A DNA stretch of 6,685 bases from an uncultured Ruminococcus sp. Lineage in GTDB: Bacteria > Bacillota > Clostridia > Oscillospirales > Acutalibacteraceae. Positions within the stretch are counted from its first letter, which is position 1. Each line of letters opens with the position of its first letter. Shown here one piece after another: positions 1 through 6,180 of the stretch. The stretch lies in assembly GCA_902767125.1 (NCBI GenBank), contig CACXGJ010000219.1:1-6685 (forward strand), read 5' to 3'. A program made the translations under genes and the position numbers. The notes beneath the pieces were generated by a model that was given only the letters and a program-made list of their open reading frames with translations, did not search any database and was not told where the DNA came from.

Positions 1-1
1 A

Positions 2-520
2 GGAATACGTACTGTCGAGGACTTCACTGCGATACTCCGTGCAGGTGCAGACAAGGTCTCCGTTAATTCAGCCGCTGTTCATCGTCCCGAAATAATAAAT
101 GAAGCCGCATATAAATTCGGCAGTCAGTGCGTTGTCACCGCAATAGATGCCAAAAGACGAAATGACAAAAGCGGCTGGGATGTTTACATAAACGGAGGCA
201 GGATAAATACAGAAAAGGATGTTGTAAAATGGGCCGTCGAAGCCGAAGCACGTGGTGCAGGTGAGATACTCCTTACAAGCATGGACTGCGATGGCACAAA
301 AAACGGCTATGACATTGAGCTTACAAGGGCAGTCTCCGAAAATGTAGGTATTCCTGTGATAGCCTCGGGCGGTGCAGGTGCTTTGGAGCATTTTTCCGAT
401 GTGTTCACCAAAGGAAAGGCTGATGCTGTTTTAGCCGCTTCTCTTTTCCATTTCGGTGAAATATCCATTGGCGAGCTTAAGGACTATCTTGATAAAAATA
501 ATATTTCCGTAAGAAAATAA
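2..520 (+). CDS. hisF: Imidazole glycerol phosphate synthase, cyclase subunit HisF (3' part; 5' end outside window)
   Basis: HisF is the cyclase half of the cytoplasmic HisH-HisF complex. It uses ammonia delivered from HisH to turn PRFAR into imidazole glycerol phosphate and AICAR in histidine biosynthesis. The reading frame is open from the left edge and gives 172 residues ending in TAA at 518-520. A complete HisF is about 253 residues, so roughly the first 80 are missing, including the N-terminal catalytic aspartate. The visible part reads as the second portion of a (beta/alpha)8 barrel: GIRTVEDF and GADKVSVNSAAV near the start, then AIDAKR, then GEILLTSMDCDGTKNGYD, then PVIASGGAG, then ADAVLAASLFHF. 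The first Asp of MDCDG (nt 284-286) matches the second catalytic aspartate of the family (D130 of Thermotoga HisF), and GTKNGYD and ASGGAG are family phosphate-site motifs. All are intact. The gene probably ends a his operon lying to the left, since a strong terminator follows at once. Identification is very secure. Confidence 0.96.
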   Translation, partial: GIRTVEDFTAILRAGADKVSVNSAAVHRPEIINEAAYKFGSQCVVTAIDAKRRNDKSGWDVYINGGRINTEKDVVKWAVEAEARGAGEILLTSMDCDGTKNGYDIELTRAVSENVGIPVIASGGAGALEHFSDVFTKGKADAVLAASLFHFGEISIGELKDYLDKNNISVRK

Positions 521-523
521 AAT

Positions 524-560
524 TATCCCCTTATGCAAAACAAACTTGCATAAGGGGATA
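524..560. terminator. Bidirectional intrinsic terminator between hisF and the pullulanase gene
   Basis: Positions 524-538 and 546-560 form a perfect 15-bp inverted repeat around a 7-nt loop, with CCCC/GGGG in the stem. On the + strand the stem is followed by a short T-rich run (561-564), serving hisF. On the - strand it is followed by a longer T-rich stretch (complement of about 508-523), serving the pullulanase gene, whose TGA stop is only 8 bp away. One hairpin therefore appears to end both convergent genes. The structure is read directly; termination in both directions is inferred. Confidence 0.9.
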
Positions 561-567
561 TTTTATG

Positions 568-3500
568 TCACTTCACTGTAACTGTGAAATATTTCTTAAC
601 AACTGTACCTGTATTGTCCTTGACCTTGACACATACATCTTTTGTGCCTTTGCCTGCGAACTTGACGGAAACAGAAGCATTTGCAGAGAAACTCTGCTTT
701 TCAGTCCATGTCGAAGCAGATGAAGCCTTGTAATAAACAGCGTATTTATATGGAGTTGTACCGCCTTTTGCAGAACCTTTTACGGTTATCGTATTGCCAA
801 GCGTTATTGACGTTGCAGAAATTGTTGAATTATTTGCAAGAGCCGCATTTGTAACTTTTACAGTAAAGTATTTCTTGACAACTGTTCCTGCATTGTCCCT
901 TACTTTGACACATACATCCTTTGTACCTGTGCCTGCAAACTTGATGGGAACAGAAGCATTTGCAGAGAAATTCTGCTTTGTAGTCCATGTTGAAGCAGAA
1001 GAAGCCTTGTAATAAACAGCATATTTATATGGAGTTGTACCGCCTGTTGCAGAAGCATTTACAGTTATTGTATTGCCAAGTGCAATACTTGTTGCCGAAA
1101 GTGTTGAAGTATTTGCAAGTTCGGCATTTGTAACTTTTACAGTAAAGTATTTCTTGACAACTGTTCCTGCACTGTCCCTTACCTTGACACATACATCCTT
1201 TGTGCCTGTTCCTGCGAACTTGATGGAAACAGAAGCATTTGCAGAGAAACTCTGCTTTTCAGTCCATGTCGAAGCAGATGAAGCCTTGTAATAAACAGCA
1301 TATTTGTAAGGAGTTGTACCGCCTGCTGCCGCACCTTTTACGATTATTGTATTACCGAGTGTTATTGACTCTGCGGAAATCGTTGAATTATTTGTAAGTT
1401 CATTTGAACCCGATACCGTAACTGTAAAGAATTTTTTAACTTCGGTGCCTGTGCTGTCCTTGACCTTGACACATACATCATACGTTGTCGCACTTGCAGG
1501 CTTGAACGTAACGGTTGTATTTTCTTTATAGCTCTGTGCGGCCGTCCATTTGCTGTCAGAGGTCTTTTTGTAGACTACCTGATACTGATACGGTTCTGTA
1601 CCGCCCGTTGCAGAGCCTGTTGCAGTTATTGTCTGACCGAGATTTATGCTTTCGGCTGAAAGCGTAGAGGTATTCTCAAGGTCTTTTACAATTATCTGAT
1701 TCGGTTTGTAGATATATTCAACAGTTGTTGTACCCTCTTTATAAACGCCTGTTGCATTTGACGGAACCGAAGTAAGAGTATAGCCGTCAAAGGTCTTTTC
1801 AGATGTGGTATATTTATTTGTGCCGTCTGCCATTCCGCTCATCTTTTGAGTTGCAAGAACAGTACCGTCTGTGGTCTTATATGTTACATTCACCTTGCCT
1901 GTGGGATAAACCTTTCCCGATTTTATCCACACCTCACCCTTAACGGTATAGCCTGTTGAGCCGACACCTGACGGATCCTGACTGCCGTTGTTATTGTTAT
2001 TTGCTATGAACAATGCACTGTCAGTGGTATCTACTTCGCCGATGAACCAATTATCATCGACCTGTGCCATAGCCTTTCCGGGCCATGCTCCGGTGAGCTG
2101 TGTGGCAGTTGTTCCGCTGCCCTTATAAACATACATACATACCTTTGACCAGCCTGATGAATTATAATAGTGTACTTTGAGAGTATCCTCCTCGACCTCC
2201 TGATACTTGAATATGACCGTTGCAGATGTTTTGGAGAATGTTCCGCTTGCACTGCCTGTCGTTGAAACATATTCATAGCCTTTGAAAGTTTTCGGCTGAT
2301 ATGAATATGACTTTCCGATAAGTCCCGTATATGTTTCATCACTTGAAATAGAAGTGCCTGACATATCCTGATATTTTACCGTGACACTGCCGATTTTGGA
2401 AGAATCTATTGTATAGGTGTAAGTAACTGTTGCTCCTGCTTTCGAGAATGTACCGCTTACTGCACCTGTCGAAGCAACAGTATAACCATTATCCGTCAGT
2501 TCGGAAAGAGGTGAAGTTGTATAGGATGTACCCTCATTGCCCTTGAGAGTTTCAGTCTTATAATTCTGACCGTTTACAACGTGATTGACAGTTACGGTGC
2601 ATTTCTTGTCAAGATCTGTATTGTCAAAGCTCGTCTTGTCAACGAGTACCATTGTTGAATGTGCGGGAACTGTTACTGTACTGCCCGTTGTTCCGAGGGA
2701 TACAGTACCTGCTTTTGTACCGTTTGCAACGATAACCCACTGTGACGGGAGTGTCACACCATCATAAGTACGGAGTGTTACTGTAGTATCATAAGCGTTT
2801 GCATTATGAATAACTCCGACAAAATTCCATTCGCTGTCGGGATTTATCTTGTTATACATTGTGAATGCAACGACATTTGCAGGTAAATTCGTTCCCCATG
2901 AGAAGTAAATTGTACCGTTGCTTGTATTGGTAGGATCTCTGAAAGGTGAATATGCCTTTCTTATCTCGATAAGTCCCTTGTAATATGAGTAAATGTCATT
3001 GTAGGTGATAGTGTTCTGCCATTTGAGCTGATTGACTGCCGTAGATGATTTATAGCTGTTTTCATCACCGTATTTGCTTCTTGCAAATTCCTCGCCTGCC
3101 TGGAAGAAGGATATACCTTGAGATGTAAGGATTATACCGCCTGCCATTTTATTCATAGCCACAAGGTCATCATAGCGGTTGCCGTAGCCCGAGCCGCCCT
3201 TGACGGATTTTACGAGCTTGTCATACAGAGTATAGTTATCATGTGCAGAGGTGTATGTAACGGTCTGTGAAGGCTGCTTTGACCATTGATATGACATTGT
3301 AGTCGAATTTGCCTGTATGCCGCCCTTGAGAGCCTCCTCAAAACCTGCACCCTGTATGAATCCCGGATCTGCCGCATTGAAGCAGCTTCCCTTTATGGCA
3401 TCTCTTACTTTATCGTTGAAAGCAGCTATCTCCTCCGAAACATATTTCATATTCGGCTGTGTAGCAGTCGTTTTCGGACAGGTCGTAGTATCTGCCGTCC

Positions 3501-4722
3501 ACGGCTCACCATAGATGAGTATATCGGGATCAATTTTATCCAGAGCTGCACGGATAGCGTTCATTGTATCGGTATCATGCACACCCATAAGGTCAAATCT
3601 GAAGCCGTCAAGATGATATTCCGTTGCCCAATAAACAAGTGAATCTATCATGTATTTCTGATACATTGCACGGTCACTTGCCGTTTCATTTCCACAGCCC
3701 GAGGCATTTGAAAAACCGCCTTTGGCATTCTGTCTGTAATAGTATCCGGGTACGGTATAGTTGAACCAGTCATTTTTATTGTCGGAGCCTGCATATGTAT
3801 GGTTATATACAACGTCCATTACAACGCCTATATTCTTCTTATGCAGAGCCTGTACCATCTGCTTAAATTCCTTTACACGGACACTTCCGTCATAAGGATT
3901 AGTTGAATATGAACCTTCGGGGGTATTGTAATTCATCGGATCATAGCCCCAGTTGAATTGGTCTGTACTCAATTTCGTTTCGTCAACACTGCCGTAATCA
4001 TATACGGGCAAAAGATGAACGTGTGTTACGCCCAAATCTTCAAGGTAATCAATACCTGTTTTATGCACACCGTCATTATTTACGGTAGTGCCTGTTTCGG
4101 TAAAGGCAAGATATTTGCCTTTATTTTTCATGCCCGAATCGGCTGATGATGAAAAATCTCTTACATGAGCTTCCCATATAATTGCATCGGTCTGATTCTC
4201 ACATTCCACTCTCTTATCATTTTCCCAGCCTGTCGGATCGGTTCCGTCAAGGTCAACAACCATTCCACGCATACCGTTGACACCTGTTGAACGTGCATAA
4301 ATATCAACAGTTTCCTTTGTATCGACCTGACCTGTCAGGATATCATTTGCAGTAACAAGATAGGTGTAATATGTATTCTTCAGGTCACCCGATATTGTTA
4401 TCGACCATATACCCTGACTTTGCTTTGTCATATCCTTTGTTTCAATGACAGCCGCACCTGCTTCGGTATCACTGCCCGTCTTATAACGCTTGATCTGAAC
4501 CTTTGAAGCTGTCGGTGCCCACACCTTGAATGTTGTAGATGACGGTGTATAGACCGCTCCCAAGTCATTACCGCTGTAGGCATACTGATCAAGTGCAGAC
4601 ATCTCCGAATATGACACTGCATTTGCATCCAAGGCACTCATGCCCGAAAATACGGACATTGAAAGTACCGCTGACATTAAAATGCTTGCCGCTTTTTTAA
4701 TGCCGTATTTTACATTTGCCAT
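568..4722 (-). CDS. pulA: Secreted multimodular type I pullulanase (GH13_14) with CBM48, CBM26, MucBP-like and Ig-like repeat modules
   Basis: Extracellular debranching enzyme predicted to hydrolyse alpha-1,6 links in pullulan and amylopectin-type starch. Numbering is from the chosen ATG at 4722 (1384 residues). Residues 1-35 are a Sec signal peptide: basic start with KYGIKK, hydrophobic core, ANA cleavage site. About 53-127 is a CBM48-like N-domain (FKVWAPTASKVQI). About 180-590 is the GH13 barrel: type I signature as FNWGYDP (256-262), region I DVVYNHT (303-309), region II GFRFDLMGV with nucleophile D377, region III IYGEPW with acid/base E406, region IV SAHDN with D495. A beta domain follows to about 694. 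MucBP-like modules lie at about 707-771, 778-841 and 944-1006. A CBM26-like starch-binding module (LTGAWPGKAM, NNNGSQDP, GEVWIKSGK) lies at about 847-942. Four Ig-like repeats run from 1015 to the end. All catalytic residues are present. No LPXTG, dockerin, SLH domain or terminal membrane helix is seen. The gene is monocistronic. The function call is secure; the MucBP and Ig labels are family-level guesses. Confidence 0.94.
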   Translation of the reverse strand: MANVKYGIKKAASILMSAVLSMSVFSGMSALDANAVSYSEMSALDQYAYSGNDLGAVYTPSSTTFKVWAPTASKVQIKRYKTGSDTEAGAAVIETKDMTKQSQGIWSITISGDLKNTYYTYLVTANDILTGQVDTKETVDIYARSTGVNGMRGMVVDLDGTDPTGWENDKRVECENQTDAIIWEAHVRDFSSSADSGMKNKGKYLAFTETGTTVNNDGVHKTGIDYLEDLGVTHVHLLPVYDYGSVDETKLSTDQFNWGYDPMNYNTPEGSYSTNPYDGSVRVKEFKQMVQALHKKNIGVVMDVVYNHTYAGSDNKNDWFNYTVPGYYYRQNAKGGFSNASGCGNETASDRAMYQKYMIDSLVYWATEYHLDGFRFDLMGVHDTDTMNAIRAALDKIDPDILIYGEPWTADTTTCPKTTATQPNMKYVSEEIAAFNDKVRDAIKGSCFNAADPGFIQGAGFEEALKGGIQANSTTMSYQWSKQPSQTVTYTSAHDNYTLYDKLVKSVKGGSGYGNRYDDLVAMNKMAGGIILTSQGISFFQAGEEFARSKYGDENSYKSSTAVNQLKWQNTITYNDIYSYYKGLIEIRKAYSPFRDPTNTSNGTIYFSWGTNLPANVVAFTMYNKINPDSEWNFVGVIHNANAYDTTVTLRTYDGVTLPSQWVIVANGTKAGTVSLGTTGSTVTVPAHSTMVLVDKTSFDNTDLDKKCTVTVNHVVNGQNYKTETLKGNEGTSYTTSPLSELTDNGYTVASTGAVSGTFSKAGATVTYTYTIDSSKIGSVTVKYQDMSGTSISSDETYTGLIGKSYSYQPKTFKGYEYVSTTGSASGTFSKTSATVIFKYQEVEEDTLKVHYYNSSGWSKVCMYVYKGSGTTATQLTGAWPGKAMAQVDDNWFIGEVDTTDSALFIANNNNNGSQDPSGVGSTGYTVKGEVWIKSGKVYPTGKVNVTYKTTDGTVLATQKMSGMADGTNKYTTSEKTFDGYTLTSVPSNATGVYKEGTTTVEYIYKPNQIIVKDLENTSTLSAESINLGQTITATGSATGGTEPYQYQVVYKKTSDSKWTAAQSYKENTTVTFKPASATTYDVCVKVKDSTGTEVKKFFTVTVSGSNELTNNSTISAESITLGNTIIVKGAAAGGTTPYKYAVYYKASSASTWTEKQSFSANASVSIKFAGTGTKDVCVKVRDSAGTVVKKYFTVKVTNAELANTSTLSATSIALGNTITVNASATGGTTPYKYAVYYKASSASTWTTKQNFSANASVPIKFAGTGTKDVCVKVRDNAGTVVKKYFTVKVTNAALANNSTISATSITLGNTITVKGSAKGGTTPYKYAVYYKASSASTWTEKQSFSANASVSVKFAGKGTKDVCVKVKDNTGTVVKKYFTVTVK
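571..1680 (-). repeat. Four tandem Ig-like coding repeats, period about 279 bp (93 residues), at the 3' end of the pullulanase gene
   Basis: Units in protein order are R1 1411-1680, R2 1129-1398, R3 850-1119 and R4 571-840. Each unit starts with L(A/T/E)N(T/N)ST(L/I)SA, continues through ATGGTTPYKYAVYYK-like and W(T)xKQ(S/N)F segments, and ends DVCVKV(K/R)D..GT.VKK(Y/F)FTV.V. The pattern resembles the tyrosine-rich Ig-like / 'Y_Y_Y' modules found at the ends of many Ruminococcus extracellular proteins; that family label is from memory. R2-R4 are very similar at DNA level, while R1 is clearly diverged. Exact DNA matches include 75 bp between R4 (667-741) and R2 (1225-1299), and 48 bp between R3 (845-892) and R2 (1124-1171). 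Likely roles are spacing the enzyme or adhering to glucan or the cell surface; neither can be shown from sequence. Confidence 0.9.
1705..2604 (-). other. Accessory-module block: MucBP-like x2, CBM26, MucBP-like
   Basis: This segment of the pullulanase gene holds four modules. MucBP-like 1 is about 2410-2604, MucBP-like 2 about 2200-2391, CBM26 about 1897-2184, and MucBP-like 3 about 1705-1893. The three MucBP-like units share VTV.Y or VNVTY at the start, a central K.F.GY or (N)GYT, and a closing (G.F/Y)....TV.Y.Y(K/T). The CBM26 unit opens with a YYNSSGW segment and has LTGAWPGKAM, the asparagine-rich run before GSQDP, and GEVWIKSGK, which are typical of starch-binding family 26. CBM26 normally binds alpha-glucan, so it should tether the enzyme to starch granules. 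CBM26 identity is fairly firm. The flanking units could instead be classed as another small beta module such as an InlB B-type repeat. Confidence 0.75.
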
Positions 4723-4728
4723 AAAAAT

Positions 4729-4735
4729 TCCCTCT
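4729..4735 (-). promoter_or_regulatory. Shine-Dalgarno site that sets the pullulanase start
   Basis: On the - strand AGAGGGA is followed by 6 nt and then the ATG at 4722, which is ideal spacing. The in-frame ATG six codons upstream (4740) has only A/T-rich sequence before it, and using it would place this purine box inside the coding region. The shorter protein also begins with a more typical signal-peptide N-region. For these reasons I prefer 4722 to 4740. Confidence 0.8.
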
Positions 4736-4840
4736 TTCATCTGTATTTTTAATTAAATTTTAATATAGCTTGTACCTGTTATAATTCTATAAAAGAATAT
4801 ACGGTATTTTTTTATTTGTTCTGTTTTTAAACATTTGTGG

Positions 4841-4869
4841 TTGAAATATAAAACTATATGTGGTATTAT
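4841..4869 (+). promoter_or_regulatory. Sigma-A-type promoter for the glycosyltransferase gene
   Basis: TTGAAA (4841-4846) is followed by an exact 17-bp spacer and TATTAT (4864-4869), with a TGN extended -10 (TGG, 4861-4863). This predicts a transcription start near 4876 and a leader of about 37 nt before the ATG at 4913. The match is close to consensus, so expression is probably constitutive unless the inverted repeat flanking it is an operator. Confidence 0.8.
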
Positions 4870-4894
4870 ATACTAAATCACAAATATTTTTTTG

Positions 4895-4902
4895 AAAGGA
4901 AG
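4895..4902 (+). promoter_or_regulatory. Shine-Dalgarno site that sets the glycosyltransferase start
   Basis: AAAGGAAG lies 10 nt before the ATG at 4913. The in-frame TTG at 4892 would put this ribosome site inside the gene and has no ribosome site of its own. The protein from 4913 begins MNVLIFSATTGGGH, the usual beginning for this family. The start at 4913 is therefore preferred. Confidence 0.8.
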
Positions 4903-4912
4903 ATATCTTTTT

Positions 4913-6127
4913 ATGAATGTACTTATTTTTTCAGCAACAACAGGCGGCGGTCATATGAGAGCCGCAAATGCTCTTAAAGACTATATCATGGAAAAAGAAC
5001 CTGATTCTGTGGTTCAGATAGAAGACACTATTGAGTATGCAAGCCCGTTTCTGAACAAGGCTGTTACAGGCGGCTATGTATATATGGCAACAAAAACTCC
5101 AAAAATGTACGGCTCTTTCTATAAGACTATTGATAAAGAATCTCCTATGAACAAGACCTTTGAGATTGCCGTGAACCAATACAGCAAAAAATTCACTCCC
5201 CTTATCGAAGATGTCAAGCCCGATATCATCGTCACCACCCACCCGATAGGCACTGAAATGGCTTCGGCCATCAAAAGCAGAGGATATGCAAATGTTCCGA
5301 TAATCAGCATATTGACAGACTTTGCGGCTCATCAGACTTATGTCAGTGAAGGTGTGGACGCATATATCGTTTCAAGTACCGAAATGATCGGACAGATGAT
5401 GGCAAGAGGCGTTGACGGTACAACAATTTTGCCCTACGGCATTCCCGTCAAGCAAAGCTTCTTCAAGCCTATCGACCGTCAGAAAGCATTTGAGACAGAG
5501 GGCTTGAATCCTGATATTCCTGTTATACTCATAATGGCAGGCAGCTTCGGTGTCACTGATATCCTCAAAATATATCATAAAATAGTAAAGTCTCCCTGCG
5601 ATTTTCAGATAATCGTCATCACAGGAAAAAACGAAAAGCTCTATGAAACCTTCGTGAAATATTTGAGTAAGCTCACACTTAATAATACCTTGTTTGAATT
5701 TGATCTTCAAAAGCCTGCGGGCTTCAAGTCGAGCCTTAAGCTTTCACGTCACAAAAAGCCCTTCAAGCCGACAAAGCTCTTGTATTATACGGATCAGGTA
5801 GAAAAATATATGCATATGTCCGATATGATAGTCACAAAGCCGGGCGGTCTCACCGTAAGTGAATCTATCGCAGTCGGTCTGCCTATGGGCATATTCAAGG
5901 CAATCCCCGGACAGGAAGAACAGAATGCCGATTATCTCATCAGAAACGGTATGGCTGTAAAGATCGAAAAAAACAATAAATGCACCGAAACCATCACCGA
6001 ACTTATGTCCGATCCCGACAGGCTCGCTCAAATGCGTACATCCATACAAAAAAACTCATGCGGAAATTCCTCTGAACGCATTTACTCTCTTATGAAAGAC
6101 CTGATAAAAAAATATTCCCAAAGCTGA
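4913..6127 (+). CDS. GT28 / MGDG-synthase-family diacylglycerol glycosyltransferase (UgtP-like)
   Basis: Predicted to transfer a hexose from a UDP-sugar to diacylglycerol at the inner face of the membrane, making mono- or oligo-glycosyl diacylglycerol. These glycolipids affect membrane properties and, in many Firmicutes, anchor lipoteichoic acid. The 404 residues show the two halves of a GT-B fold. The N-terminal MGDG-synthase domain has SATTGGGH at 7-14, then VTTHP (107-111) and LTDFAAHQTY (134-143). The C-terminal glycosyltransferase-28 domain has IMAGSFG (207-213), VTKPGGLTVSESIA (307-320) and the donor-site segment IPGQEEQN (331-338). There is no signal peptide or membrane helix, which fits a peripheral membrane enzyme. 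A basic insert of roughly 25-30 residues lies between GKN (238-240) and TDQVEKYM (293-300). The gene stands alone, with its own promoter and terminator. Sugar (glucose or galactose) and number of additions cannot be told from sequence; MurG is a distant relative but the N-terminus excludes it. Confidence 0.9.
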   Translation: MNVLIFSATTGGGHMRAANALKDYIMEKEPDSVVQIEDTIEYASPFLNKAVTGGYVYMATKTPKMYGSFYKTIDKESPMNKTFEIAVNQYSKKFTPLIEDVKPDIIVTTHPIGTEMASAIKSRGYANVPIISILTDFAAHQTYVSEGVDAYIVSSTEMIGQMMARGVDGTTILPYGIPVKQSFFKPIDRQKAFETEGLNPDIPVILIMAGSFGVTDILKIYHKIVKSPCDFQIIVITGKNEKLYETFVKYLSKLTLNNTLFEFDLQKPAGFKSSLKLSRHKKPFKPTKLLYYTDQVEKYMHMSDMIVTKPGGLTVSESIAVGLPMGIFKAIPGQEEQNADYLIRNGMAVKIEKNNKCTETITELMSDPDRLAQMRTSIQKNSCGNSSERIYSLMKDLIKKYSQS

Positions 6128-6138
6128 AAAAACAACAA

Positions 6139-6172
6139 AAAATCCCGAAATTATTTAAAAATTCGGGATTTT
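6139..6172. terminator. Bidirectional intrinsic terminator between the glycosyltransferase and DUF4132 genes
   Basis: Positions 6139-6149 and 6162-6172 form a perfect 11-bp inverted repeat (AAAATCCCGAA and its complement) around a 12-nt AT-rich loop. The A/T ends of the stem supply a U-run in each direction: TTTTAT on the + strand, and on the - strand TTTT followed by further T-rich sequence (complement of 6127-6142). It lies between two convergent stops, TGA at 6125-6127 and TAA at 6181-6183, so it probably serves both genes. Confidence 0.88.
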
Positions 6173-6180
6173 ATCATTGT

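Larger units (their letters stand above)
4723..4912. promoter_or_regulatory. Divergent intergenic region between the pullulanase and glycosyltransferase genes
   Basis: This 190-bp, very AT-rich stretch carries the start regions of both divergent genes and no ORF of note. A good promoter faces right (4841-4869). No convincing sigma-A promoter faces left toward the pullulanase: TATATT and TATAAC hexamers exist on the - strand (complement of about 4760-4785), but none has a matching -35 at 16-18 bp. This may mean that the pullulanase promoter depends on an activator. No catabolite-responsive element was recognised by eye. A short palindrome, ATTCT-N5-AGAAT, lies at 4784-4798 and could be an operator, but this is weak. 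Confidence 0.5.

Noticed and set aside
68..391. Open frame on the - strand across hisF
   Set aside because: It lies wholly antisense to a clear hisF coding sequence, and its translation is cysteine- and aromatic-rich shadow sequence with no recognisable family.
794..1291. Two similar + strand ORFs of 72 codons (794-1012 and 1073-1291)
   Set aside because: They are antisense shadows of the tandem repeats in the pullulanase gene. They resemble each other only because the repeats do, and neither has a convincing ribosome site.
2031..4637. Other open frames within the pullulanase gene on both strands (for example 2031-2342 -, 3317-3514 +, 3958-4146 +, 4428-4637 -)
   Set aside because: All overlap the strongly supported pullulanase frame and show no domain, ribosome site or sensible composition.
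4723..4740. Earlier ATG (4740) for the pullulanase
   Set aside because: It lacks a ribosome site, and the good AGAGGGA box sits between it and the ATG at 4722. It cannot be fully excluded without N-terminal data.
4780..4785. TATAAT on the + strand as a second promoter for the glycosyltransferase
   Set aside because: No -35-like hexamer lies at 16-18 bp upstream, and a much better promoter is at 4841-4869.
4892..4912. TTG at 4892 as start of the glycosyltransferase
   Set aside because: The Shine-Dalgarno sequence lies downstream of it, and the family-typical N-terminus starts at the ATG at 4913.
4931..6049. Open frames on the - strand opposite the glycosyltransferase gene
   Set aside because: They are antisense to a well-conserved gene whose motifs are intact along its length.
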